The notes beneath the pieces were generated by a model that had not been told where the DNA came from, did not search any database, and saw nothing but the letters and a program-made list of their open reading frames with translations. A stretch of 64,000 bases of DNA from the NCBI GenBank assembly GCA_017517815.1, contig JAFWYA010000039.1, forward strand, positions 1-64,000, read 5' to 3'. Made by a program: the position numbers and the translations under genes. Positions 31,663 to 39,943 of this stretch are shown here, one piece after another; the first letter of the stretch is position 1, and the number at the start of each line of letters is the position of its first letter. Source of the DNA: Clostridia bacterium. Its GTDB lineage: Bacteria > Bacillota_A > Clostridia > Christensenellales > Aristaeellaceae.

Positions 31663-33093
31663 ATGATGGAAAGCGCCATCTGCAAAGCCTATGAAAACTG
31701 CGGTTTTTTCCCTATTGGAAAGCTGAAGTGTCTGGATGATATCCCCACCATGGCAGGCGGCAAGCTGTGCCTTGGCATGGAATGCCTTGACCGCGATCTG
31801 TGGGATTTTGACCGTGCATTCGAAACCATCCGTGCGCTGGGCGTGCGCCGTGTGCGGCTGCAGACAGGCTGGCAGAAAACCGAAAAGACCCCCGGTGTAT
31901 ACGATTTTGAATGGCTTGATCACATCGTCGACCAGCTCAAAAGCGCCGGTATTCAGCCCTTTCTGTCCCTTTCCTACGGAAACCGGCTGTATTGCTCCAA
32001 CCCGCAGGACTGCCCCAATCTGGACAACGGCGGCGTAGGCCATATCCCCGTCGTCACGCCTGAAGAGCGCGAAGCGTGGCAGCGCTATGTACACCATATT
32101 GTGCGGCACTTCCGCGATCGCATACACGAATATGAAGTGTGGAACGAGCCGGACGTGGCCGTATTCTGCCGCGTGCCTATGAGCTGGCCGGACGCGTATA
32201 TGGAGCTGGTCAAACTGACTGTTCCCGTCATCCGCGAAGAAATGCCCGATGCCACCGTCATCACCTGCACCGCCGGGCTTGAAAACATCGCCACGCTGCT
32301 GCGCCGCGGCATGGGCAGCTATACCGACGTTCACTCCTTCCACGGTTATCAGTTCTTTCCCGAAATGCGCCCGGCCGCCTATTGCCGCAGCCAGCTGAAC
32401 CGCTGCCTGCAGCAGGCGCCGCATCTGCGCTTCTGGCGCGGCGAGGCCGGCTGCCCGTCCTATAATGACCCCATCAGCAAGGGCGCGCTCAGCAATATTC
32501 CCGTAACCGAGATCAAACAGGCCAAATTTCTGCTGCGCCACCTGCTGCAGGATCTGGCCAACGACGCGCTGGAAATGAGTTCCTATTTCCACGCTTACGA
32601 CTTTGAGCACTTCACGCACAAACTGCGCTACCATTACGGCGTGATCCGCCATGAGGATCTCAGCCGCAAGCCCACCTACCACTGCCTGCAGGTGCTTGCC
32701 CATCTGTTTGACGGCAGCACTGTTCATACTGATCCCGCTCCCGCTTTCATTCAGGATGGCTCCGACCTGTCGCCGCAGGAGCTGCTGACCCTTCAGCTGT
32801 TTGCCTTCAGCCGTAATGGCCAGCCCGTGTACGCCTGCCATCTGCCGCTGGAGATCGTGGATGACTTCACCGTGCACAGCGTGCGCCTGTGCCTGCCGCA
32901 GGCGCTTGAACACCCGGTCGTTCTTGACCCCATGACCGGCAGCATTTACACCCCTCAGGATGATACATTCCCCGTCACCGACTACCCCCTCTTCATCATG
33001 GACGCCTCCGCCCTCGCCCCCTTCGCCCAAGTCAATCTGCAGTCCAAAAACACAGTCTGCACCGAAGACCTCACCCAAAAAATCGAAGAATAA
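31663..33093 (+). CDS. GH39-like clan GH-A glycoside hydrolase
   Basis: A 476-residue cytoplasmic protein with a TIM-barrel glycosidase domain. The acid/base is Glu162 in EVWNEPD and the likely nucleophile Glu261 in FWRGEAGCPS; SFHGYQFF between them is typical of clan GH-A. The roughly 100-residue C-terminal part is beta-rich. It resembles GH39-type enzymes (xylosidase or related exo-glycosidases) but is diverged, so the substrate is uncertain. GGGAGTG precedes the ATG pair at 31663. It is a single-gene unit, divergent from the HAD operon. Confidence 0.75.
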   Translation: MMESAICKAYENCGFFPIGKLKCLDDIPTMAGGKLCLGMECLDRDLWDFDRAFETIRALGVRRVRLQTGWQKTEKTPGVYDFEWLDHIVDQLKSAGIQPFLSLSYGNRLYCSNPQDCPNLDNGGVGHIPVVTPEEREAWQRYVHHIVRHFRDRIHEYEVWNEPDVAVFCRVPMSWPDAYMELVKLTVPVIREEMPDATVITCTAGLENIATLLRRGMGSYTDVHSFHGYQFFPEMRPAAYCRSQLNRCLQQAPHLRFWRGEAGCPSYNDPISKGALSNIPVTEIKQAKFLLRHLLQDLANDALEMSSYFHAYDFEHFTHKLRYHYGVIRHEDLSRKPTYHCLQVLAHLFDGSTVHTDPAPAFIQDGSDLSPQELLTLQLFAFSRNGQPVYACHLPLEIVDDFTVHSVRLCLPQALEHPVVLDPMTGSIYTPQDDTFPVTDYPLFIMDASALAPFAQVNLQSKNTVCTEDLTQKIEE

Positions 33094-33122
33094 AAAACGA
33101 GCCAGCCCAAACCGGCTGGCTC
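33093..33122 (-). terminator. Terminator downstream of the amino-acid ABC operon
   Basis: A 9-bp perfect stem (GAGCCAGCC and complement). On the minus strand it is followed by T6; on the plus strand it could also weakly end the GH39-like transcript. Confidence 0.72.
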
Positions 33123-33173
33123 AATTTATACAATTATCATTCCCCCATCCGAGCTGTGTAACAGCCCGGAAGC

Positions 33174-33233
33174 GGGATTGGCAAGGGCAAAGCCCTTGAC
33201 CGGGGTGCGGGTGCAGCGCCCCTGCCGTCCCCC
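33174..33233 (-). repeat. Two-hairpin intergenic palindromic repeat, copy 3 (inverted)
   Basis: On the minus strand it reads GGGGGACGG, a GCGCTGC-centred hairpin, then CAAGGGC-TTT-GCCCTTG and AATCCC: the same order as copies at 14005 and 44266. It lies immediately after the stop of the ABC ATPase gene. Confidence 0.65.
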
Positions 33234-33956
33234 TTACAGCACCTTGCGCAGGAAGTCCTGCGTTCTGGGGTTCTGCGGATTGCTGAAGATCTGCTCGGGC
33301 GTGCCTTCCTCCATGACGATGCCTTCATCCATGAACAGCACTCGATCGGCCACCTCGCGGGCAAAACCCATTTCGTGGGTAACGACCACCATGGTCATGC
33401 CTTCCTCGGCCAGCTGCTTCATGACTTCCAGCACTTCGCCGACCATTTCAGGGTCAAGGGCGGAGGTGGGCTCGTCAAAGAGCATCACGTCGGGGTTCAT
33501 GCACAGCGCGCGCACGATGGCGATGCGCTGCTGCTGGCCGCCGGAGAGCTGCTTGGGGTACACATTGGCCTTTTCCACAAGGTTCACGCGCTCCAGCAGC
33601 TTCATGGCCTTCTGCTCGGCCTCGGCCTTTTTCATCAGGCCGGTCTGAATGGGCGCAAGGGTCATGTTCTGCAGCACCGTCAGGTGTGGGAACAGGTTGA
33701 ACTGCTGAAACACCATGCCCATGCGGCGGCGGATGAGGTTGATATCGCTCTTGGGGTCGGTGATGGTCTGTCCGTCAAAGACGATCTCGCCGGCGGTGGG
33801 CTGCTCAAGCAGGTTGAGGCAGCGCAGGAAGGTGCTTTTGCCGCTGCCGCTGGGGCCGATGACAACGACCTTTTCGCCCGGCCTGATGTGCTGATTCACG
33901 CCCTTGAGCACATCCAGCTTGCCAAAGGATTTATACAGGTTGTTAACGGTTATCAC
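33234..33956 (-). CDS. Polar amino acid ABC transporter ATP-binding protein
   Basis: A 240-residue ATPase of the GlnQ/ArtP/HisP type. Walker A is [12 protein letters not shown], the Q-loop region [12 protein letters not shown], the signature [15 protein letters not shown], Walker [13 protein letters not shown] and the switch His in VVTHEMGFA. Its start overlaps the end of the permease gene by 14 nt. It powers the importer whose binding protein is encoded first in the operon; the ARG box upstream suggests arginine or a related basic amino acid. Confidence 0.93.
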   Translation of the reverse strand: MITVNNLYKSFGKLDVLKGVNQHIRPGEKVVVIGPSGSGKSTFLRCLNLLEQPTAGEIVFDGQTITDPKSDINLIRRRMGMVFQQFNLFPHLTVLQNMTLAPIQTGLMKKAEAEQKAMKLLERVNLVEKANVYPKQLSGGQQQRIAIVRALCMNPDVMLFDEPTSALDPEMVGEVLEVMKQLAEEGMTMVVVTHEMGFAREVADRVLFMDEGIVMEEGTPEQIFSNPQNPRTQDFLRKVL

Positions 33957-34722
33957 TCTGACGCAGCCTCCTTTCCAGCTTGCCTACCAGCCACGAGAAG
34001 AACATGACCAGAATCAGATAAATGATGGCCACTGCGATCAGCGGCATAAAGGCGGAGTACGTGGCGCCGCGGATGCGGTTGCCGGCGAAGGTCAGGTCGC
34101 CCACGGCAACATAGCCGGCAACGGAAGTTTCCTTCAGGAGCACAATGAACTCGTTGGCCAAAGTGGGCAGCACGGTTTTGAGCACCTGCGGCGCAATGAT
34201 GAACCACATGGTCTGCAGATAATTAAGGCCCAGGCTGCGGCCGGCCTCAAACTGGCCCTTGTCGATGGACATGATGCCGCCACGGAAGATTTCGGCCACA
34301 TAGGCGCCGGAGTTGAAGCCAAAGGCCAGCGTAGCGATGAGCACGCCGTTGTCGGAGGATGCAAAAATGATGTAGTACATGATCATCAGCTGCACCACAA
34401 CAGGCGTGCCGCGGATGATGGTGATGTATACACGGCAGATCCAGTCAAACACTCGCAGAACGCTCCTGCCCAGACCCTTATGCATAACATGACCGGTTTT
34501 GTCCCAGGTGGTGCGCACAGCAGCCACGATCAGGCCCAGCGCAATGCCGATCAGGCATGCGAACAGGGCGATCAGCAGCGTATTCTGAAGGCCGGTCAGC
34601 AGCAGCTTCCAGCGGTCTCTCATGATGAAGTTGAGCGTAAACTCCATCTTCGTCTGCTCCCACCATGCAGCGAGAGCGCTTTGCGAGGCGGCGGCCATCA
34701 GGCCAGTCAAGCCAACGTTCAC
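33943..34722 (-). CDS. Polar amino acid ABC transporter permease
   Basis: A 259-residue permease of the HisM/GlnP family with about five helices. The EAA loop region is visible as [22 protein letters not shown] chose GTG 34722 as start because AAGGAGG lies 6 nt upstream; the longer frame from 34740 would place the ribosome site inside the coding sequence. Only one permease gene is present, so the transporter probably uses a homodimer. Confidence 0.92.
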   Translation of the reverse strand: MNVGLTGLMAAASQSALAAWWEQTKMEFTLNFIMRDRWKLLLTGLQNTLLIALFACLIGIALGLIVAAVRTTWDKTGHVMHKGLGRSVLRVFDWICRVYITIIRGTPVVVQLMIMYYIIFASSDNGVLIATLAFGFNSGAYVAEIFRGGIMSIDKGQFEAGRSLGLNYLQTMWFIIAPQVLKTVLPTLANEFIVLLKETSVAGYVAVGDLTFAGNRIRGATYSAFMPLIAVAIIYLILVMFFSWLVGKLERRLRQSDNR

Positions 34723-34751
34723 GAAAATCCTCCTTTGCAATAAACGGCGAG

Positions 34752-34779
34752 AACTCCCCTCTGTATGCAGAGGGGAGTT
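34752..34779 (-). promoter_or_regulatory. Hairpin between binding-protein and permease genes
   Basis: A 12-bp perfect stem (AACTCCCCTCTG and complement, loop TATG) without a T-run in the direction of transcription. It probably stabilises the 3' end of the binding-protein message or partially attenuates, giving excess binding protein over permease. Confidence 0.55.
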
Positions 34780-34803
34780 TTGAAAGGTCGCCCTTTAAAA
34801 AAC

Positions 34804-35553
34804 TTACTCGGCCTTGATGTACTTGCCGATGATGCCGGCCACGGTGCCGTCAGCGATCAGCTCGTTGAGAGCGGCGTCGAACTTCTCCAGCAGCTCGGTG
34901 TTATCCTTGGCGATGCAGGCGGCGTACTCTTCCACGGCGTAGGAGGTGTCCAGCACCTTCAGGCCTTCGTTGGCAGCCACATAAGCCTTGGCGGGCTCGT
35001 TGTCGATGATGACGCAGTCGATCTTGTCAGCAACCAGAGCCATGGTGGCGTCGTTGCCGTTGGGATAGCGGTTGATGGTGGCAAGGCCAGCGTCTTCCAG
35101 ATCCCAGGTGGAGTACAGGTCGCCGGTGGTGGACAGCTGCACGCCGATCTTGTAGTTCTTGCCTTCGACGAACAGGTCGTCAACGCAGGTGATGGGGCTG
35201 TCTTCCTTGACGATGACGGACTGGATGCCGGTGGCGTAGGAAGAGGAGAAGTTGATCATCATCTTGCGCTCTTCGGTAACGGTCATACCGGCCATGCCCA
35301 CGTCAGCCTTGCCGGACTGCACAGCGCCGATGATGGCGTCGAAGTCCATGTCGACCACTTCGAATTCCATGCCCAGCTTCTCAGCGATGGCAGCGCAGAT
35401 CTCAACGTCGATGCCCACGATGGCTTCGCCGTCGTAGTACTCATAGGGAGGGAAGGACGCGTTGGTGGCCATGGTCAGCTTATTCTCAGCCAGAGCGGCG
35501 GTAAAGGACAGGGCCATCATGAGGGTCAGAACCAGAGCAAGCAGCTTCTTCAT
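34804..35553 (-). CDS. Polar amino acid ABC transporter substrate-binding protein
   Basis: A 249-residue SBP_bac_3 family protein. After a signal peptide (MKKLLALVLTLMMALSFTAA) the mature part opens with NKLTMATNASFPPYEYYDG and has the usual DVEICAAIAEKLGMEFE and DAIIGAVQSGKADVGMAGMT blocks. There is no lipobox cysteine, which is unusual for a Gram-positive binding protein; cleavage after ALA would release it. It is the first gene of the operon, with strong AAGGAGG and a near-consensus promoter plus an ARG box. Confidence 0.93.
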   Translation of the reverse strand: MKKLLALVLTLMMALSFTAALAENKLTMATNASFPPYEYYDGEAIVGIDVEICAAIAEKLGMEFEVVDMDFDAIIGAVQSGKADVGMAGMTVTEERKMMINFSSSYATGIQSVIVKEDSPITCVDDLFVEGKNYKIGVQLSTTGDLYSTWDLEDAGLATINRYPNGNDATMALVADKIDCVIIDNEPAKAYVAANEGLKVLDTSYAVEEYAACIAKDNTELLEKFDAALNELIADGTVAGIIGKYIKAE

Positions 35554-35615
35554 AAAACAGTAGCCTCCTTCAAAATCGATCGCTTTCGCGTTGGGTTCCT
35601 TTTGGGAATGTGCCT

Positions 35616-35644
35616 AGTATACTCACGGTTATGCATTCTGTCAA
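35616..35644 (-). promoter_or_regulatory. Sigma-A promoter of the amino-acid ABC operon
   Basis: On the minus strand TTGACA (35644-35639), a 17-bp spacer and TATACT (35621-35616), preceded by a strongly AT-rich upstream region. Confidence 0.8.
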
Positions 35645-35650
35645 GCATTA

Positions 35651-35670
35651 TTTTGAATATTTATTCAAAA
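35651..35670 (-). promoter_or_regulatory. ARG box (ArgR/AhrC operator)
   Basis: The perfect inverted repeat TTTTGAATA-TT-TATTCAAAA contains an exact match to the 18-bp ARG-box consensus WNTGAATWWWWATTCANW. It lies 6 bp upstream of the -35 box. This implies arginine-dependent control and suggests that the transporter carries arginine, ornithine or a related compound. Confidence 0.75.
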
Positions 35671-35742
35671 TTTTTCGTTTTGAAGATGCATAAATGTATA
35701 CACAGTGCATAAACTGTAAAAAACGGACAATTATCGGCCGTT

Positions 35743-36294
35743 TCAGACACTCTCCAGATAGGTCTGAATGCCCATGGCGTATGCATCGTTGCCTTCTGCA
35801 TCAATAGCGACGGTCAGGGGCAGGTCGCGCACCACCAGCCGCTTGATGCTTTCCGTGCCCAGATCGTCATAGGCTACCACGTCCAGCTGCTCGATGCAGG
35901 CCGCCATATAGGCCGCACAGCCGCCGATGGCCGCAAAGTAGACCGATCCGGTCTCCTTCAATGCCAGCCGCACCGCTTCGCTGCGGCCGCCCTTGCCGAT
36001 GAGCGCATTCACGCCGTATGCAAGCATCGCAGGCGTATATGCATCCATGCGCATACTGGTGGTGGGGCCAATTGCGCCGGAGGGTCGGCCCGGAGGGGTG
36101 GGCGTGGGGCCTGCGTAAAAGATGGTCTGCCCGCGCAGATCCACCGGCAGTTCCTCGCCCTTTTCGAGCGCAGCGCACAGCCTGCCGTGGGCAGCGTCGC
36201 GCGCAGTGTAAATCACGCCCGTTACCAGCACGTTGTCGCCGGCATGCAGGTTCTTCAAATCCTTTTGATCAAACGGAGCCGTCAGTCGAATCAT
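35743..36294 (-). CDS. fumB: Class I fumarate hydratase, beta subunit
   Basis: A 183-residue protein matching the C-terminal half of class I (Fe-S) fumarases. Visible blocks are LHAGDNVLVTGVIYTARDAAH, FYAGPTPTPPGRPSGAIGPTT and LIGKGGRS. Together with the alpha subunit 15 nt upstream it interconverts fumarate and malate; the related L-tartrate dehydratase cannot be wholly excluded. AGGAGG-type site precedes the ATG. Confidence 0.9.
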   Translation of the reverse strand: MIRLTAPFDQKDLKNLHAGDNVLVTGVIYTARDAAHGRLCAALEKGEELPVDLRGQTIFYAGPTPTPPGRPSGAIGPTTSMRMDAYTPAMLAYGVNALIGKGGRSEAVRLALKETGSVYFAAIGGCAAYMAACIEQLDVVAYDDLGTESIKRLVVRDLPLTVAIDAEGNDAYAMGIQTYLESV

Positions 36295-36309
36295 GCTCGT
36301 TTCCTCCTT

Positions 36310-37152
36310 TTACAGCAAGGCGCTGGCGTGACGTGTAACGTGGCAGCCCACGTTGACCGCCACCGGCAGCCCGGCAATGTGGGTGGGATAGGCCTTGATG
36401 CGAACGCTGAGGCAGGTGGTCTTTCCGCCGAAGCCCTGCGGGCCGATACCCAGTCCGTTGACGGCCTCAAGCAGTTCCTTTTCCAGCGCATCGTAATAGG
36501 GATCGGGATGCGGGCCTTCACGCAGCTCGATGAGCGCTTCCTTGGCAAGTTCGGTCACCTTTTCAAAAGTGCCGCCCACACCCACACCCAGCATCATGGG
36601 CGGGCAGGGATTTGCGCCCGCCAGACGGGCGGTTTCCACCACAAAGTCCTTTACGCCCTGCAGGCCCTGCGCAGGGGTCAGCATGCACAGGCGGCTCATG
36701 TTCTCGCTGCCAAAGCCCTTGGGCGCAACGGTCAGCTTCAGCCCGTCGCCCTCCACCAGCGTCAGATGCAGCACGGCCGGGGTGTTGTCGCCGGTGTTGC
36801 CGCGGCGGATGGGGTCGCGCACGATGGACTTGCGCAGGTAACCGTCGGTATAGCCGCGGGCCACGCCTTCATTGACGGCGTCGGACAGCAAACCTCCCAC
36901 GATATGCGCATCCTGCCCCAGCTCGGCATACACCACCGCCATGCCCGTATCCTGGCAGATGGCCATGCCCTGCTCGCGGGCGATGCACGCATTTTTGCAA
37001 ATGAGCTGCAGCGTGTCACGCGCAGGAGCGTAGGGTTCGGTGTCGCAGGCGCTGCAAAGCAGCCCTTCCACCTGCCCGGGCAGAAGGGTGTTGGCCTCGA
37101 TGCACAGCCGCGCCACGGTTTCAGCAATGGTATTGTAATGAATGTCTCTCAT
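36310..37152 (-). CDS. fumA: Class I fumarate hydratase, alpha subunit
   Basis: A 280-residue subunit with the Fe-S cluster cysteines expected of the family: Cys in AICQDTGMAVV, in GANPCPPMMLGVGVGG and in NVGCHVTRHA. The oxygen-labile enzyme fits an anaerobe. It follows the metallophosphoesterase gene by 18 nt and precedes the beta subunit by 15 nt, forming a three-gene unit. Confidence 0.92.
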   Translation of the reverse strand: MRDIHYNTIAETVARLCIEANTLLPGQVEGLLCSACDTEPYAPARDTLQLICKNACIAREQGMAICQDTGMAVVYAELGQDAHIVGGLLSDAVNEGVARGYTDGYLRKSIVRDPIRRGNTGDNTPAVLHLTLVEGDGLKLTVAPKGFGSENMSRLCMLTPAQGLQGVKDFVVETARLAGANPCPPMMLGVGVGGTFEKVTELAKEALIELREGPHPDPYYDALEKELLEAVNGLGIGPQGFGGKTTCLSVRIKAYPTHIAGLPVAVNVGCHVTRHASALL

Positions 37153-37170
37153 GGGTAAACCTCCTGATCA

Positions 37171-37851
37171 TCAGTCCAGATGGATAAGCAGCACCTCGCA
37201 GGGATTGCCCCAGCGGGGCATGCGCGCGGGATTGCCCGCGCCTGCGGAAACGATCATCTTTCCTCCGTACAGGCCCTTGGTGTAGCGCGGCAGCAGTCCC
37301 TGACCGGGCGCCAGCACGCCCTGACCAAAAAAGCGGATCTGCCCGCCATGCGCGTGGCCTGCCACCACCAGATCAAAATTGCGCTTTTGCATGCGCTTCA
37401 TATATTCCTCGGGCTTGTGGCACAAAAGCACCTTCACGCCGTCTTCTCGCTCCATGGCGCTCAGGCGCTCGGGCTCCTTCACGACAGTCGGGTCGTACCA
37501 GCCGCCGATGACCAGCTCGCCAAAGCGCACATGCCGGTTGACAAGGATCTGCGCGCCGGTCTGATTGAGCGCTCGACGCAGTTTATGGTACTTTTCCTGT
37601 TTGGCCTCGTGATTGCCCAGCGAATAAAAGGTGGGCAGACGTTTGGCCGCATCGGCAAGAAAGGCCACGCCGCGGTCGTACTGCTGGCGGTAGCGGTCGC
37701 TGATGTCGCCGGGCACCAGCAGCGCGTCGGCCCCTTCGATCAAAGGAAAGATGTCCTCATAGGGTTCGTTGTGCAGATCGCTGACCACTGCCAGCGTAAG
37801 CGGCTTTGCCAGCTTTCCGGTGTGAAATTCATAATACGTTGCTTTTCGCAT
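37171..37851 (-). CDS. Metallophosphoesterase (YaeI-like)
   Basis: A 226-residue calcineurin-like phosphoesterase. Metal ligands are seen in VVSDLHNEPY, VPGDISDRY, SLGNHE and the late VVAGHAHGGQIRFFG. The subfamily includes YaeI-type enzymes acting on lipid-linked or UDP-linked phosphates, usually with a membrane anchor that is absent here. It is the first gene of the fumarase unit. Confidence 0.88.
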   Translation of the reverse strand: MRKATYYEFHTGKLAKPLTLAVVSDLHNEPYEDIFPLIEGADALLVPGDISDRYRQQYDRGVAFLADAAKRLPTFYSLGNHEAKQEKYHKLRRALNQTGAQILVNRHVRFGELVIGGWYDPTVVKEPERLSAMEREDGVKVLLCHKPEEYMKRMQKRNFDLVVAGHAHGGQIRFFGQGVLAPGQGLLPRYTKGLYGGKMIVSAGAGNPARMPRWGNPCEVLLIHLD

Positions 37852-37874
37852 AACGCACCTCTTTTCCAGAACCC

Positions 37875-37883
37875 ATTATAGCA
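37875..37883 (-). promoter_or_regulatory. Extended -10 promoter for the metallophosphoesterase-fumarase unit
   Basis: On the minus strand TGCTATAAT is a perfect extended -10 element 24 bp upstream of the start codon; no clear -35. Confidence 0.48.
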
Positions 37884-37885
37884 TG

Positions 37886-37909
37886 AAAAGGCAGCGCCGG
37901 AGCGCTGCC
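37886..37909 (-). terminator. Terminator of the GH67 gene
   Basis: An 8-bp perfect stem (GGCAGCGC and complement), loop of 4, followed on the minus strand by TTTTC. Confidence 0.7.
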
Positions 37910-37924
37910 CTGCAAAAAGTTTGA

Positions 37925-39763
37925 TTATTCGTAAATCGTGCGTCCATTTGCGTCCTTCACACCGCTGAGGCGGTAGAAGAAGGTGTTGATGATGTCGCAC
38001 CATTCATGCGCGTTTTTCAGCTGACGCTGCATGCGCTCCTGCGCCACCTCGCGGTCGGGCGAGGGCAGGTCGAGCTGTGAAAGCGTCTTCGCCATGGCCT
38101 GTGTTTCCGCATATCCTTCGAAGTGGTCGTCGTAGATGCGCTGCACAAGCGTGCGTCCGTCCGCCATCACATAGTCGTAGCGCAGGCGGTGGAAGAACAG
38201 CTTCAACTTGTCGGGACAGGTGTCGAGATTGGCATACAAACTGCGGAAGGGTTCGGGGTACTGCTCGGTGTAGCCGGTGCCGTTGTTTGTGCGGTCAATG
38301 CCCACGGCGTCGCGGTTGGCCTTGTGATAGGTGCCCCACGGTGCATATTCGTAGCCGGAAGGCGACGGGCCGTAGTGCTCGTGCGTGGTCACCATCCAGT
38401 TCAGTCCCAGCGGCGAGGTGTACTTTTCGTAGGTGCTGCGGCTGTTCATCAGCAGCGCCACCAGCATTTCCTGCTGCTGTTCATCCAGCTTGTAAGTGAG
38501 CCTCACCCACAGGCGGATGCACTCTTCCGGGTCACAGCCGGGATCCCATGCCGTCAGGCCGTAGCTGAACAGGTTGACCGCCGCAAAGGGATGGCCGGTG
38601 TAGTTGTCGTCGCGGCCCAGATTGCTCACTGCGGCGATGGCCATCACCTGTTTGGGCGGCAGGTCGCGGAAGATCTCCTTCCACACGGGCGGCATGGCGT
38701 AGATGTCGATCTGGTGGCCGGTGTACTCCTGCGCCAGCTGGATCTCCAGCGCCAGATTGGTGTTGGGCATGGCGTAGAACAGGGGCGACACAGGCTCGCG
38801 TACCTGGAAGTCGAACGGGCCGTTTTTGATCTGCAAAATGACGTTGTCGTCAAAGCGGCCGTCCAGATGCGCATAGTGGATATAGGCCGCCATGGGCCGG
38901 TCGGTGGTGGTGTCGCGCCAGTCCTGCATGCAGTTGTACACAAAGCAGCGCCAGATCAGCTTGCCGCCATGGGGCTTGAGCGCGCGCGCCAGCATATTCG
39001 CGCCGTCGGCATGGTCGCGGCCATAGGTAAACGGGCCGGGCCGATGCTCGCTGTCGGCCTTTACAAGGAAGCCGGCCAGATCGGGCACGGCATGATAGAC
39101 CTTCTCCGTCTGCTGCATCCACCACTGCTGCACGCGCTCGTCCAGCGGGTCGGCGGTGGGAATGCCGTGGCGCATGGGATGCGCATAGTCGATGGACAGC
39201 ATCAGCTTCACGCCGAAGGGGCGGAAGATGGCGGCCAGCTTGGCAAGCTCGGGCAGCCATTCCTCTTCGATCAGCTTGTGAGCGGGATCGTGCACGTTGA
39301 CGTTGTTGATGCAGATCACATTCAGGCCTACCGACGCCATCATGCGCGCCAGCTGGCGGATGCGGGATGCATCGTAGTCAAACCAGCCGTTTTCAAAAAA
39401 CAGCGACCGACCGGAATAACCGCGCTCCACAGTGCCCTCGGCATTGTCCCAGCAGTTGATCATGCGCAGGTCGTAGCACGGTGCGCTTGGCTGTGTGCCC
39501 AGCCTGACCGGATATCCCGCATGCAGCGCCATCAGCAGCCGGTATGCGCCGTAGAGCACGCCCGTTTCGCCGCCGGTGATCAAAAATTGCCCTTCTTTTT
39601 TCTCAATCAAAAAGCTGTCGCCCATTTCCGGACGCACGCAAAGATCCACCGGTTCACCGGCGGCCTGATCCAGTTCAAAACGCGCGATCTGCTGCGGAGT
39701 TTTCAAGTCCGCAGGCGCTTCAGCACACAAAAACGGAAGCCAGGTCAGACAGGGCTGCTTCAT
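37925..39763 (-). CDS. aguA: GH67 alpha-glucuronidase
   Basis: A 612-residue enzyme of GH67, which removes 4-O-methylglucuronic acid from glucuronoxylan oligomers. The N-terminal accessory domain ends near GGETGVLYGAYRLL. The barrel contains MINCWDNAEGTVERGYSGRS, VGLNVICINNVNVHDPAHKL and KADSEHRPGPFTYGRDHADG, all family blocks. The start at 39763 has AAAGGAA upstream; no signal peptide, so it is intracellular and acts on imported oligosaccharides. It is divergent from the MBL-GH39 pair, forming a xylan-use locus. Confidence 0.92.
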   Translation of the reverse strand: MKQPCLTWLPFLCAEAPADLKTPQQIARFELDQAAGEPVDLCVRPEMGDSFLIEKKEGQFLITGGETGVLYGAYRLLMALHAGYPVRLGTQPSAPCYDLRMINCWDNAEGTVERGYSGRSLFFENGWFDYDASRIRQLARMMASVGLNVICINNVNVHDPAHKLIEEEWLPELAKLAAIFRPFGVKLMLSIDYAHPMRHGIPTADPLDERVQQWWMQQTEKVYHAVPDLAGFLVKADSEHRPGPFTYGRDHADGANMLARALKPHGGKLIWRCFVYNCMQDWRDTTTDRPMAAYIHYAHLDGRFDDNVILQIKNGPFDFQVREPVSPLFYAMPNTNLALEIQLAQEYTGHQIDIYAMPPVWKEIFRDLPPKQVMAIAAVSNLGRDDNYTGHPFAAVNLFSYGLTAWDPGCDPEECIRLWVRLTYKLDEQQQEMLVALLMNSRSTYEKYTSPLGLNWMVTTHEHYGPSPSGYEYAPWGTYHKANRDAVGIDRTNNGTGYTEQYPEPFRSLYANLDTCPDKLKLFFHRLRYDYVMADGRTLVQRIYDDHFEGYAETQAMAKTLSQLDLPSPDREVAQERMQRQLKNAHEWCDIINTFFYRLSGVKDANGRTIYE

Positions 39764-39797
39764 CGTCAAATGTTCCTTTCTGTTGTATGTTGAAATG

Positions 39798-39806
39798 ATT
39801 ATACCA
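39798..39806 (-). promoter_or_regulatory. Extended -10 promoter for aguA
   Basis: On the minus strand TGGTATAAT, an extended -10 element. An imperfect inverted repeat CGCA-CTA-TGCG (39821-39831) overlaps the -35 zone and may be an operator. Confidence 0.45.
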
Positions 39807-39943
39807 TGTTTTGCCACACTCGCACTATGCGAAAGTTGCGGCCCACCTTGCACAAATTGCGCATGAAAAAATGCCGTATCCGCAAGGAAATGAAAGGTTG
39901 TTGTCGAACCTATTCAACAAACCCAAAAGGAGCGTAACAATCT

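Noticed and set aside
36018..36338. Plus-strand ORFs across the fumarase genes
   Set aside because: Shadows of the two fumarase subunits, which have intact Fe-S motifs on the minus strand.
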